A stretch of DNA of 64,000 bases from Acinetobacter sp. WCHA45 (GCF_002165255.2 NZ_CP028560.1:62001-126000); one strand, 5' to 3'; shown: positions 45,004 to 54,133, numbered from the stretch's first letter. The notes: generated by a model not told the origin, from the sequence alone. Program-made: numbers and translations.

Positions 45004-46203
45004 ATGAGTCTTACTGAAATTAAAGTTCGCCAAGCTCATTGCAAGGAAAAAACTTGTTTTTTATCCGATGAAGATGGACTTAGCCTGAAGATTGAGCCGA
45101 CTGGAAGAAAATCTTGGTGCTATCGCTATACAGATCCACAAACAAAAAAACGTCGCCGCATTCAGTTGGGGCTTTATCCTGATTTATCGCTGAAAAAGGC
45201 ACGACAAGTCAAAGATGACTTTAAAGACAATAATTATTGTTTTGAGCATGATACTGTCTCTAATGTCATCACCTTTCGTAAGGTAGGGGAGGAGTGGCTG
45301 CAGTTCAAACTGAAAAATGCATTTAATGATTCACCCCGCTGCGGTGTACTACAGTTAGCAGAAAGATGTTTACAGCAAGATATTTATCCAGACCTTCAGG
45401 ATTTACCTTTTCAAAACATCAAGCGTTATGACCTGGTTTCAGTAATCAAAAAAATAGAGGGACGCCAAGTAAAAGAACCTGTCAAGAAAGCTTGTAGTTA
45501 TTTGAACCAAATTTATGACTACGCTGTAGCGATGGGTTATTGTGAATTCAACATCGCGCATGGTTTAAATAAAATCGCCATTAACAGTAAAATCAAGAAG
45601 AATTATCCGTATTTGAAAGCGGAGGATATATCAGATTTTAAGAAAAATTTATTAAAATTGGATGCCCATCCGATTATTAAAAAAGCACTGCTGTTCAAAT
45701 TACATACTGGCGTGCGAGGGGCTGAATTGTTATTGGCTGAGCCTCATCATTTTGATTTAAATGAAAAAATCTGGAAAATACCTGCCTTGCATATTAAACA
45801 GTTTCGACGAAAAGTCATATTAGGCCATGAGATTCCCGACTTCTTAGTTCCACTTTCAGATCAGGCTTTAGATATTTTAAAAGACGTCATGCAATGGTCA
45901 TACGGTGAAAAGTACATTTTTGCTAGCCCACGGAAACATAATCAACCGATTCATTTTAATACATTAAATATGGCTATACGTAAGATGGGCTATGGAAAAC
46001 ATCAATTATCCTCTCATGGACTACGTTCCACTTTTAGTACCATTTTGAATGACTCAGGTTTGTTCCAGGATAACTGGATTGAGGCACAACTTTCACATAT
46101 TGATAAGAACCGTACCCGTGCCAGCTATAATCACGCTGACTATTTAGCTCAACGGACTGAAATGATGCAGTGGTGGGGTGATTATTTAGGTACTGATAAG
46201 TGA
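45004..46203 (+). CDS. P4-type tyrosine integrase
   Basis: A 399-residue site-specific integrase. N-terminal DUF4102 arm-binding domain (MSLTEIKVRQAHCKEKTCFLSDEDGLSLKIEPTG, then SWCYRYTDPQTKKRRRIQLGLYPDLSLKKAR), SAM-like core-binding domain, and catalytic domain with Arg in HTGVRGAELL, HGLRSTFSTIL (H-x-x-R), LSHIDKNRTRASYNH (H box and Tyr in ASYNHADYL). All catalytic residues seem present. Integrases of this type lie at the edge of genomic islands and use tRNA genes; none is visible here. It probably arrived with an island now largely lost. Confidence 0.92.
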   Translation: MSLTEIKVRQAHCKEKTCFLSDEDGLSLKIEPTGRKSWCYRYTDPQTKKRRRIQLGLYPDLSLKKARQVKDDFKDNNYCFEHDTVSNVITFRKVGEEWLQFKLKNAFNDSPRCGVLQLAERCLQQDIYPDLQDLPFQNIKRYDLVSVIKKIEGRQVKEPVKKACSYLNQIYDYAVAMGYCEFNIAHGLNKIAINSKIKKNYPYLKAEDISDFKKNLLKLDAHPIIKKALLFKLHTGVRGAELLLAEPHHFDLNEKIWKIPALHIKQFRRKVILGHEIPDFLVPLSDQALDILKDVMQWSYGEKYIFASPRKHNQPIHFNTLNMAIRKMGYGKHQLSSHGLRSTFSTILNDSGLFQDNWIEAQLSHIDKNRTRASYNHADYLAQRTEMMQWWGDYLGTDK

Positions 46204-46248
46204 AAATCGTATTTTTATACATAAACTTAAAACATTATGGGGGTTCAA

Positions 46249-46568
46249 ATGGATAGTAACCAATATACTTACCGTGTTACATGGTCAGCAGAAGATAATG
46301 AGTATGTTGGGTCGTGTGCTGAGTTTCCATCATTGTCTTGACTTGATGCGGATCAGTCTAAAGCATTCTCAGGAATAGAGAAGCTCGTTGCTGATGTTGT
46401 CGCTGATATGATTAGCAATAATGAAAAAGTTCCTACACCACTCTCCGGAAAAATATAGTGCTCAGTTTATTGTCATTGTTCTCAGTGGTTTAACAAAAAC
46501 TAGCCCTCGAAGCCGCAGAACGTAGTGTGGACATGAATCGTTTAGTATCAGTAAAAAGAGCTATGTAA
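46249..46568 (+). pseudogene. hicB: HicB-family antitoxin, degenerate
   Basis: MDSNQYTYRVTWSAEDNEYVGSCAEFPSLS then a TGA in place of Trp, LDADQSKAFSGIEKLVADVVADMISNNEKVPTPLSGK, a frameshifted and shortened middle, and the end LALEAAERSVDMNRLVSVKRAM. Together these match the HicB-like antitoxins of about 110 residues with a C-terminal Arc-type DNA-binding domain. At least one nonsense change (TGG to TGA near 46341) and one indel near 46460 inactivate it. No hicA toxin gene is next to it. Confidence 0.7.
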
Positions 46569-46727
46569 TTTTAGTCTGTACTAATGTCTAGTAGGAGTGA
46601 GTGATAGAGCAGGAACAAGAATTTATGCTTCATATATTCTGTAAATCGTATGAATTAATAGGTATTTTTAAAGAAAGTTTCTTTGATTTAGTGCTTTTTA
46701 TTTAAAAAATTAATTTTTAAATACAAC

Positions 46728-47108
46728 TTAGGCTAATTGATAAACACTATCTGGAAAGATTAAAAGAAAATATTTTTTAATTTCTGCTAATTCATTTAAG
46801 GCAGGTTCCCTTTCAAGCAGTTGAAATGTCCAAATAAGTACAGCCTGATGATTATCATAGCAAGTATTTACTCCAAGAAAATTAGCCATTCCATAACTTC
46901 TATTGATGTTCATTTCTTTAATTAATTGATTTCCTAAGTCACGAGCTTGCTGGCTGATCAATAACTCATTTGTTAACACGGCGGTCATCTCCACAAAATA
47001 ATCTAATGCAGGTTCAATCCTTATACTTAAAAAGTTATAATTTAGTTGAAATGGATAAAATATACTTTCTATAAGTTTTAATAACCTGCTGTAGGTTAAT
47101 TTTAGCAA
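46728..47108 (-). CDS. Uncharacterised 126-residue protein
   Basis: MLKLTYSRLLKLIESIFYPFQLNYNFLSIRIEPALDYFVEM onwards. A mixed alpha/beta composition with NQLIKEMNINRSYGMANFLGVNT and a C-terminus rich in aromatic residues. No signal peptide or membrane helix is obvious and no family is recognised. It is divergent from the small XRE-like gene to its right with 65 bp between starts, so that regulator may control it. Confidence 0.5.
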   Translation of the reverse strand: MLKLTYSRLLKLIESIFYPFQLNYNFLSIRIEPALDYFVEMTAVLTNELLISQQARDLGNQLIKEMNINRSYGMANFLGVNTCYDNHQAVLIWTFQLLEREPALNELAEIKKYFLLIFPDSVYQLA

Positions 47109-47173
47109 AGTATTACTCAGGCAACAACTTTAAATAACCCGCAGCAAGTTATTTTTTGTAAATTAATTTAAAT

Positions 47174-47395
47174 ATGATTACTTGTAAGTTATCTAGCCTC
47201 ATGGGCGATAGAAAAATTTTAAAATTAAGTGAAGTGGTGCATGCAACAGGTATCAATCGCAATACGCTCACAAGTATGTATTATGACCGTGCTGTACGTA
47301 TTGAATTACCAGTCGCCGATAAGTTGTGTAAGTACTTTAACTGTACGATGAATGATTTGTTTGAGTTTAAGGAAGAAGTTGAAGAAAAGGATTAA
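47174..47395 (+). CDS. Small XRE/Cro-like helix-turn-helix regulator
   Basis: A 73-residue protein that is nearly all DNA-binding domain: GDRKILKLSEVVHATGINRNTLTSMYYDRAVRIELPVADKLCKYFNCTMNDLFEFKEE. The pattern is that of the HTH_26 group of Cro/C1-like repressors common in phages and islands. It may regulate itself and the divergent 126-residue gene. Confidence 0.8.
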   Translation: MITCKLSSLMGDRKILKLSEVVHATGINRNTLTSMYYDRAVRIELPVADKLCKYFNCTMNDLFEFKEEVEEKD

Positions 47396-47550
47396 CTAAT
47401 ACTTCGTTTGATAAGTTTTCCCTACAGGTCTAATACTGAATTTTATAAAGCTTCATCGAAAACATATATTTACTTTATTATTTATATAAAGGAATCAATC
47501 GAATGATAGAGGTATTTTTCTTATAACTTAGTTAAGAAGAGGGGCTAATG

Positions 47551-47580
47551 ACCCACAATAGCGGTAACTATTGTGGGTTT
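47551..47580 (+). terminator. Terminator-like hairpin
   Basis: ACCCACAATAG, CGGTAA-centred loop, CTATTGTGGGTTT: a strong stem about 155 bp after the small regulator, followed by a short T-rich tail. The rest of the 47396-47705 gap shows no gene. Confidence 0.7.
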
Positions 47581-47705
47581 GTTCCATGTAATGCAAATTG
47601 CCGTACAAGGAATTTAAAATGACTTCACTCCTCATCTTACGTTGCCCTTGTACTTATTGCAAGATTTTGAGTCTTTTTACAGGATTTTTCATTACACCAT
47701 TTAAA

Positions 47706-48079
47706 TTACTTCTTTTTATCATGTCGATAATGTTGGGTGCCAAGGCCTGTCGCCATAACATTTGAAATTGAAAGTTCTATAGATGTCCGCAATCCATCGA
47801 ATAATTGAACCTCATTTGATGCACGAAGATAGTCCAATATATTTTCGCTCAAGGACTCTATGATTGCTTTGGGATTTCTAATTCTAAATTGATCACTTTC
47901 AGCCAATTTAATGAGATGTGACAGGTCTGGAAATGCTTTACTACCCGCCAGTTTGAGTGCAATTTTATGATCAATGGATTCATAAATGAGTGTATGCGTA
48001 ATATCGAAAGGTGGCGAAACAAAAATGTTCTTCATATCTGAGGAATATTGCAGAGCAAAGTTTGATATACGCTGAATTA
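47706..48079 (-). pseudogene. HipA-family kinase, C-terminal fragment cut by IS3
   Basis: Reading in from the IS3 junction: RISNFALQYSSDMKNIFVSPPFDI, then THTLIYESIDHKIALKLAGSK and NPKAIIESLSENI. The first stretch matches the HipA segment after the catalytic Asp (xKNFALxYS...LxPxYDI), and the remainder fits the HipA C-terminal helices. The catalytic Asp region and everything before it were replaced by the IS3 element. An internal ATG at 48035 gives a 109-residue frame, which is unlikely to be functional. Confidence 0.6.
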
Positions 48080-48104
48080 TCAGGAGACTTTCCCTTGGGA
48101 GATT

Positions 48105-48959
48105 CTAGGCAGCCAACTTATAAAAGTCTTCGGCCATTTGATTTGGTGTCTTAAAACCCAAACCCTTTTGAATTCTTCGATGATTATAAAATAACTCAAT
48201 GTATTTTATAATATCTGCTTTGGCTTCTTCTCTGGTTTGATAGTTGTAATGATGCACTAACTCATTTTTCAGTATTCCCCAAAAGCTTTCAATCGGTGCA
48301 TTATCGTAACAGTCTCCGCGCTTGCTCATTGAACCTTGAAAACCATATTGCTCAAGTATATTTCGATATTCATGGCTGCAATATTGACTTCCTCTGTCTG
48401 AATGCACAATCAGTTCTTTGGTTGGTTTTTGATTGTGAATAGCCATATTTAGCGCATTACAAACAAGCTGTGCTGTCATGCGCTCATTTAAGCTATAGCC
48501 AACCACTTGCTTCGTGTAAAGGTCTTTTACCGCTGCTAAGTACAGCCATCCTTCAACAGTCCATATGTACGTAATATCACTTGACCATGCTTGATTTGGT
48601 CTAGTCATTGAGAATTGTTGCTCCAGCAGGTTTTCATAGATCGCTCGATTATGGTCACTATTCGTAGTCCTTTTAAAACGCTTGTGTCGCTTACAATACA
48701 GGTGGTTCAGCGCTTTTATCTGACGTACAGCGTACATACTCATTTTTATGCCCTGAGCTTGTAAGTATTTGGTTAATCGAATATAACCATAGCTCTGCCT
48801 TGTCTCCTCATGGGCTATTTTCACCAATATCGTCTGTTGATTTCGTTGAATCGTTCTTTTGCTCACGCCTCTCTTGAGCCAATCATAAAAACATGAAACT
48901 GAAACATGAAGTAATCGAGCCATTAAGGTAATTGGAAAAGAATATCTTTTTTGTTTCAT
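48105..48959 (-). CDS. IS3-family transposase OrfB (second type)
   Basis: A 284-residue rve-type transposase from MKQKRYSFPITLMARLLHVSVSCFYDWLKRG. The HTH_21 region (YGYIRLTKYLQAQGIKMSMYAVRQIKALN) and catalytic AWSSDITYIWTVEGWLYLAAV (first Asp), IVHSDRGSQYCS (second Asp) and DCYDNAPIESFWGILKNELVHH (Glu) are all present. Production may rely on frameshifting from orfA, whose 3' end is altered here. No stop codon inside. Confidence 0.9.
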   Translation of the reverse strand: MKQKRYSFPITLMARLLHVSVSCFYDWLKRGVSKRTIQRNQQTILVKIAHEETRQSYGYIRLTKYLQAQGIKMSMYAVRQIKALNHLYCKRHKRFKRTTNSDHNRAIYENLLEQQFSMTRPNQAWSSDITYIWTVEGWLYLAAVKDLYTKQVVGYSLNERMTAQLVCNALNMAIHNQKPTKELIVHSDRGSQYCSHEYRNILEQYGFQGSMSKRGDCYDNAPIESFWGILKNELVHHYNYQTREEAKADIIKYIELFYNHRRIQKGLGFKTPNQMAEDFYKLAA

Positions 48960-49269
48960 ATAGGCGTACCTTACTGACTTTCTTTGGCAAAGTACGCTGC
49001 TGCCTTTTTAAAAATTCACGTTCCATTTCAGCTATTTTGAGCTGTTGTTTGAGTTTTTTATTTTCTTCGAGTAGAGCGTTTAGATCAGGTGAATACTGTT
49101 TTGTACCTGCTAAAGTTCCAGCCTTTGCTTTGGTATTCCAATTTGAAAGAGTTTGCATTGAAATGCTAAGTTGTCTAGCTGTTTCCGAGACATTGCCTTG
49201 ATTGGCTTCAATTAATTTGATGGCTTCAGCTTTAAATTCTGTGGTGTAAGTCTTGTGTTTCTTGCTCAT
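48883..49269 (-). CDS. IS3-family OrfA with altered 3' end
   Basis: 128 residues: helix-turn-helix TTEFKAEAIKLIEANQGNVSETARQLSISMQTLSNWNTKAK, then a coiled coil ALLEENKKLKQQLKIAEMEREFLK. Relatives usually end soon after in an AAAYFAKES-like tail. Here one base appears missing from the A-run at EFLKRQQRTLPKK, so the frame runs on and overlaps orfB by 77 bp. The change may alter the ratio of OrfA to the fused transposase or inactivate the element. Confidence 0.8.
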   Translation of the reverse strand: MSKKHKTYTTEFKAEAIKLIEANQGNVSETARQLSISMQTLSNWNTKAKAGTLAGTKQYSPDLNALLEENKKLKQQLKIAEMEREFLKRQQRTLPKKVSKVRLYETKKIFFSNYLNGSITSCFSFMFL

Positions 49270-49335
49270 GGTAAACTCCTGATGAGTGTGTTTAGTTTAC
49301 CAAGTTAAAACCTCCTGTTTTTTCAGCACACATCA

Positions 49336-49358
49336 GTCTTTACGTATGGTCACTGGCT
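49336..49358 (+). repeat. Small IS17-like internal fragment
   Basis: GTCTTTACGTATGGTCACTG and the next three bases GCT equal an internal part of the IS17-like element near 53251-53273. The fragment lies exactly between the IS3 and IS6 copy 4, evidence of an IS6-mediated deletion. Confidence 0.75.
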
Positions 49359-50178
49359 GGCACTGTTGCAAATAGTGATTTGAGTCGATGATGTTCCCTT
49401 TAAAAAGTGCTTAGAGACCGAAAACCCTGTTGATTAGACACACTTCACCCTGAGGCTGACCATAATAAAATGACGATGCTTGTCCTTTACGTAGTGCACG
49501 CATGACTTCAATACCTTTAATTGTGGCATAAGCAGTCTTCATAGATTTGAATCCTAATGTGGCCCTGATGATTCGCTTTAACTTACCATGATCACATTCA
49601 ATGACATTATTTTTATACTTAATCTGCCTGTGCTCAATATCTACTGGACATTTTCCTTCTCGCTTTAATCGTGATAAAGCATGGCCATAGGTCGCTGCTT
49701 TATCTGTATTGATGACCCGTGGAATTTGCCATTTTTTCACCGTATTGAAGATCTTTCCTAGAAAACTATAGGCTGATTTACTGTTCCGTCTAGCGGAAAG
49801 GTAAAAGTCAATCGTATGACCCCGTTGATCAACTGCACGATACAGGTAAGTCCATCGCCCCTTCACTTTGATATAAGTCTCATCCATATGCCATGAATGT
49901 AAATCTGTAGGATTACGCCAATACCAGCGTAACCGTTTTTCCATTTCTGGAGCATAACGCTGAACCCAACGATAAATTGTACTGTGATCCACATTTATGC
50001 CTCGTTCAGCGAGCATTTCTTGAAGTTCACGATAGCTGATGCCATATTTACAATACCAACGAACAGCCCAAAGAATGATTTCACCTTGAAAGTGCCGACC
50101 GTGGAAGGGATTCATCTGCTGTATCTCGAAATAAATAAGATATTTAGCTTATCATGTCAGCCTATTTGCAACAGTGCC
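49359..50178 (-). mobile_element. IS6-family element, IS1006/IS1008 type, copy 4
   Basis: An 820-bp element with the usual ends and an intact transposase. Flanks CACTGGCT and CCCTCGAC do not match. The left flank is a cut IS17-like fragment and the right flank is the YeiH transporter segment. Confidence 0.93.
49411..50115 (-). CDS. IS6-family transposase (copy 4)
   Basis: A 234-residue DDE transposase without lesions, nearly the same protein as copy 2: differences at INVDHSTIYRW and SAYSFLGKIF. Catalytic HMDETYIKV, INTDKAATYG and NVIECDHG are intact. Confidence 0.93.
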   Translation of the reverse strand: MNPFHGRHFQGEIILWAVRWYCKYGISYRELQEMLAERGINVDHSTIYRWVQRYAPEMEKRLRWYWRNPTDLHSWHMDETYIKVKGRWTYLYRAVDQRGHTIDFYLSARRNSKSAYSFLGKIFNTVKKWQIPRVINTDKAATYGHALSRLKREGKCPVDIEHRQIKYKNNVIECDHGKLKRIIRATLGFKSMKTAYATIKGIEVMRALRKGQASSFYYGQPQGEVCLINRVFGL

Positions 50179-50196
50179 CCCTCGACCAGGTTATAT

Positions 50197-51264
50197 TTAA
50201 AACAGCTGTGCAATGCCTACATTAATGGCAAAGCCAGCTAAGGTTAAAAACAAAAATAAACAGCCTGCTAATAACAGTGGTTTTATTCCCGCTTGGCGAA
50301 TAGCGCCAACATGTGTACGCAGCCCAAGTGCGACCATGGCAATGGTAAGTAGTATATTATCAAACCATATAATAGCGTTTGTAGTTCCTTGCGGAATAAC
50401 CGATAACGAATGCACGCCACTTGCCACTATAAATAACACTGCAAACCAAGGGATTGAAATACTCGCTTTTTGCTCGCCGCCATGTGCGTTTATGTTTGCA
50501 TGCTTTTTACTTTGCCAAAACGATAAGCCTACTAAAAATGGCGCAAGCATCATTACGCGTAGCATTTTTTCTATCACGGCGGTGTCAGCCGCATTGGCAC
50601 TTACCGTAGTCCCTGCTGCTACCACTTGCGCAACTTCATGAATGGTTGAACCAACAAAAATACCGTACGCATGCTCACTCACACCCATATATTCAAACAT
50701 AATTGGGTAGGCAAACATACTTAACGTGCCAAACACCACAACCGTTGCCACCGCTACAGATACTTTATGCGCTTGTGCTTTTATTACTGGCTCTGTTGCC
50801 ATTACCGCTGCGGCGCCACAAATAGAGCTACCCGCACCTATTAGTATGGTTGTTTGTTCATCAAGCTTAAAAACGCGCTTACCTAGCTGTACTGCTAATA
50901 TAAACGTACCAAGCAGCATTACCACATCGGTTAATAGGCCATGCCAGCCTACACCCGCTACTTGTGCAAAAGTAATCCTAAACCCAAATAAAATAATGCC
51001 CGCTTTGAGTAATATACTTTTAGCGTAATCAACGCCTACATCTGTACGCGTAGCAATGCGCGCAAACACACTGTTACCCACAATAATGCCAAGCACAATA
51101 CCAATTGTTAAGGAGCTAAATTGCGCACTTTGCATTATAGGTAACTTACTTAATGCAACAGATGCCCCCGCTAACACAACCACCAGCAGCATACCTAACC
51201 ACCAGCGCGTATCGCCGTATTGCTTAGTCAAAGGCTGAAAACTACTTTTAATAGCGCTAAGCAT
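50197..51264 (-). CDS. yeiH: YeiH-family putative sulfate/sulfonate exporter
   Basis: A 355-residue inner-membrane protein with about ten hydrophobic helices (WWLGMLLVVVLAGASVAL, SSLTIGIVLGIIVGN, SILLKAGIILFGFRI, ILIGAGSSICGAAAVMATEPVI and others). GAGSSICGAAA is the signature of the UPF0324/YeiH family, whose members are predicted to export sulfate, sulfite or sulfonates. Full length, ATG preceded by AGGGAATATT. A LysR gene is divergent 137 bp away, the same pairing as yeiH-yeiE. Codon choice (frequent GCG, GCC, AGC) differs from the neighbouring Acinetobacter genes and suggests a Pseudoalteromonas-like or other marine donor. Confidence 0.88.
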   Translation of the reverse strand: MLSAIKSSFQPLTKQYGDTRWWLGMLLVVVLAGASVALSKLPIMQSAQFSSLTIGIVLGIIVGNSVFARIATRTDVGVDYAKSILLKAGIILFGFRITFAQVAGVGWHGLLTDVVMLLGTFILAVQLGKRVFKLDEQTTILIGAGSSICGAAAVMATEPVIKAQAHKVSVAVATVVVFGTLSMFAYPIMFEYMGVSEHAYGIFVGSTIHEVAQVVAAGTTVSANAADTAVIEKMLRVMMLAPFLVGLSFWQSKKHANINAHGGEQKASISIPWFAVLFIVASGVHSLSVIPQGTTNAIIWFDNILLTIAMVALGLRTHVGAIRQAGIKPLLLAGCLFLFLTLAGFAINVGIAQLF

Positions 51265-51401
51265 AATATTCCCTCACTTAAACCAAGTTGATGTGTTGAC
51301 TTAATTGTAAGAAAGCTCAAAATATAACTCCAATATATTAAAATCATGATTTGATAACTTAAAGTTATACAATTTAGAGTTATGCAATTTAAGGTTGTTC
51401 A

Positions 51402-52280
51402 ATGAACTTACATTCACTTAGGGTGTTTTATACAGTGGCTAAATTGGGTAGTTTTTCAGGCGCAGCCGAAGCGCTTTTTATAAGCCAGCCCGCTGTTTCT
51501 AAAGCGCTAAAAGAGCTAGAGCATCAGTTAAACATTCAACTTATTGAACGTGCATCTAAGGGTAGAAAGCTCACCCTAAGCGAGGGCGGCCAAGCTTTGT
51601 ATGATCACGCCCGCAGTATTTTTGCTATCGAAAAAGCCGCCATTGAAGATATTAAATCGCGAACAGGGCTTAAGCGCGGTACATTAGTTATAGGCACCAG
51701 CACCACCATTGCCAGTTATTGGCTACCGCCTTATTTAGCCAAATTTTGTGCGCAGTACCCGCATATAAAAGTAGAAGTACAAGTGGCTAATACCACGCAA
51801 ATTGAGCATGCCTTACTTGAATGCACTATCGATTTAGCACTGGTTGAAGGCACACCTACCGAGCCGCACATTATTAGTAAGCACTGGCAAAGTGATTTAA
51901 TGAGTGTGGTTATACCGAGCAACTTTAAGCCCACTAAAGACTTAAAAGCATGGTTAAACGAGCAGTTTTGGTTATTACGCGAGCCAGGCTCTGGCACGTT
52001 AGAAATGTCTGTAAAGTTATTAGCAGAGCATGGCGTACAAGCAGAGCAAAGTATGCAATTAGGCAGCAACGAAGCTATAGCAAGAGCTGTTGCTCAAGGT
52101 ATGGGGGTCGCTTTATTGCCAAACGTAGTCACAGAAGATTTAGTGCAGTTAGGCAAATTAGCGCGCCTGAGCCAAAAAAATAACGAGCAACTCTCTCGGC
52201 CGCTATACCAACTGCATTATAAAGACAGACCGTCTTCGCATGCTGCACAAGCATTTGAAAAAAGCCTGTTTAGTGAATAG
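51402..52280 (+). CDS. LysR-family regulator, YeiE/CysB-like
   Basis: A 292-residue LysR regulator: N-terminal winged helix MNLHSLRVFYTVAKLGSFSGAAEALFISQPAVSKALKELE, linker helix, and periplasmic-binding-type effector domain with TLVIGTSTTIASYWLPPYLAKF and GVALLPNVVTEDL. Similar in layout to YeiE, the usual partner of yeiH. The intergenic region (51265-51401) is AT-rich with TTAAAGTTATACAATTTAGAG-type repeats of ATAACT/AGTTAT that may be its operator. It probably activates the divergent exporter in response to a sulfur compound. Confidence 0.88.
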   Translation: MNLHSLRVFYTVAKLGSFSGAAEALFISQPAVSKALKELEHQLNIQLIERASKGRKLTLSEGGQALYDHARSIFAIEKAAIEDIKSRTGLKRGTLVIGTSTTIASYWLPPYLAKFCAQYPHIKVEVQVANTTQIEHALLECTIDLALVEGTPTEPHIISKHWQSDLMSVVIPSNFKPTKDLKAWLNEQFWLLREPGSGTLEMSVKLLAEHGVQAEQSMQLGSNEAIARAVAQGMGVALLPNVVTEDLVQLGKLARLSQKNNEQLSRPLYQLHYKDRPSSHAAQAFEKSLFSE

Positions 52281-52575
52281 AGGTTATGTGAGTAAAATTA
52301 GAATTGAGCTGTAAGTCGTGTATATATAAGAAGCTGAAGGTCGAAGCATTATTGTTTGTTCTGCTTTGACTACAAATGCTTCTTAGCATATGAGCTCAGT
52401 GCTCTGCTTGACTCATATAAATCGAGGGCAATTTGAAACCAATGTGTCCAATGAATATTGTTACTCTTTTTGAGCAAGGAGATCATTTCTTTAAGCGTAT
52501 CTGAGTAAAAACCTTAGATTACTCATAAATCATAATGCAAAAGCTGGTGCAAACTGTTAAGCGCTGGCTGATTTT
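52281..52575. other. Non-coding stretch
   Basis: About 300 bp between the LysR gene and a small leftward gene, with only short frames and no supported RNA gene or repeat. Confidence 0.4.
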
Positions 52576-52815
52576 TTATGTTTTTTTGAATCTTATTTTT
52601 TCCCATAAAGCCCTCAGATTAATACCGATTCCCATAAAATTTGGTTTCAATTCTACTATTTTTTCTTCACTTTTCGGTTCTTTGGAATTAACTCCAGCCT
52701 CATTACCTTTGGCTTTAAAACCTTCAACATTTTTGACTTTAGCTAAGGTTTCTTTTGAGGTCTTATTGTTCTTTAAATCAACATCTTTTGAATCTTCTAT
52801 ATCGAACATTGGCAT
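52576..52815 (-). CDS. Small charged protein
   Basis: 79 residues, MPMFDIEDSKDVDLKNNKTSKETL to WEKIRFKKT, lysine- and glutamate-rich and probably disordered except for the C-terminal helix (GIGINLRALWEKIRFKK). A good ribosome site (AGGATAGG) lies 3-10 bp upstream of the ATG, which supports it being translated. No family known to me. Confidence 0.5.
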   Translation of the reverse strand: MPMFDIEDSKDVDLKNNKTSKETLAKVKNVEGFKAKGNEAGVNSKEPKSEEKIVELKPNFMGIGINLRALWEKIRFKKT

Positions 52816-52993
52816 ATCCTATCCTTTGCTATTCAAGTACCCTATATACCATCTAACTATTTGTGCAATAGCTGAAAGACGGAACGATGTATTTGCTTGA
52901 CTAACATCATCTGTACGGTTGGAGGCTTTTAATCCTCTGACCTGCCTTGCCTTTACCCCCGTATTAACATTTAAAAATTTTGCGCCAGTAATT

Positions 52994-54032
52994 GGCTTTG
53001 TTGCACAAACCTATCTGTAAAGGGTTTTTCAGCGATATAATTTTCAAATGAAGAAGCCTACACACAAAATCTACCGCACAACCAATTGGCCCGCATATAA
53101 CCGAGCACTCATGAGTCGCGGAAATATTGCCATTTGGTTTGATCCTGCTACGTAATGGTATGCGCCATCAAAAGGCAAACAAGGGCGAAATCAAACCTAC
53201 TCCGACGCAGCCATCCAATGCTGCTTAATGATTAAATCCTTATTTCGTCTGTCTTTACGTATGGTCACTGGCTTTGTGCAAAGTCTGATTAAACTTTGCG
53301 GATTAAATTGGATAGCTCCAGATTACACCACGCTTTGTAGAAGACAAAAGCATATTGATATTGTAATCAGCTACCAAAAAAGTAGCGATGGGCTGCATCT
53401 ACTCATGGACTCTACAGGCATGAAGTTTCTAGGTGAGGGCGAATGAAAACGCAAGAAACATGGACCTGAATATCGTCGCCAATGGCGTAAACTTCATATT
53501 GGTATAGATGCTAAAACCCTACAAATACGAGCAGTTCAGCTTACAACCAATAATGTCAGTGATTCACAGGTGCTTGGTGATTTACTTAATCAGATTCCAC
53601 AAGATGAGCAGATTAACTGTGTTTATACCGATGGAGCTTATGACACCAAGCAATGCCGTCAGGTCATTGCAGATCGGCAAGCGCATGCGGTGATTCCACC
53701 TAGAAAAAATGCGAAACCATGGAAAGATACAAAGAGTAGCTCGCTAGAGCGAAATGAATTACTTCGAACAATTAAACGTTTAGGCAGGACACTATGGAAA
53801 AAATGGTCAGGCTATCATCGTCGAAGTTTGGTTGAAACTAAGATGCATTGCATTAAATTATTAGGAGATAAACTCAGTGCAAGGAGTTTTGATAGCCAAG
53901 TGAATGAGATCCATGCACGTGTAGCAGTCCTTAACAGATTTACGGAATTAGGTCGACCACTTACCCAAGTTACGCCTTAAATTTGGCTCAATTAGGGACG
54001 CTTTGCATTTCAAATCTTTGTGCAACAAAGCC
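52994..54032 (+). mobile_element. IS5-family (IS903 group) element, IS17-like, inactive
   Basis: 1039 bp with ends GGCTTTGTTGCACAAA and TTTGTGCAACAAAGCC. Size and ends match the IS17 type of Acinetobacter. No 9-bp target duplication (CCAGTAATT versus CCGCCAATG). Confidence 0.85.
53048..53980 (+). pseudogene. IS17-like transposase with two nonsense mutations
   Basis: Starts MKKPTHKIYRTTNWPAYNRAL and ends TELGRPLTQVTP, collinear with an IS903-group transposase of about 310 residues. CAA to TAA at FDPAT(stop)WYAPSKGKQGR near 53154 and TGG to TGA at LGEGE(stop)KRKKHGPEYRR near 53444 interrupt it. Catalytic stretches LMDSTGMKF, VYTDGAYDT and the WSGYHRRSLVETKM region are otherwise readable. Inactive. 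Confidence 0.87.
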
Positions 54033-54133
54033 CCGCCAATGTAAAAATGACCCACTAGGGGATGCGGACAAAATTCAACCGGCGTTGACAGCTCGCGCAC
54101 TTCGGGGGTAAATTTGGTTCGGATTTTGCTCAT
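54033..54133 (-). pseudogene. 5' stub of an unidentified gene
   Basis: MSKIRTKFTPEVRELSTPVEFCPHPLVGHFYIGG is open up to the IS17-like end, which truncates it. About 34 residues are left. It is GC-richer than its surroundings. No family recognised. Confidence 0.4.

Larger units (their letters stand above)
48080..49319 (-). mobile_element. IS3-family element (second type)
   Basis: About 1.24 kb with related ends TCAGGAGACTTTCCCTTGG on the left and the complement of ACAGGAGGTTTTAACTTGG on the right, containing orfA and orfB. The exact terminal bases and target duplication could not be fixed by eye. It truncates a HipA-like gene on its left. Confidence 0.8.
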
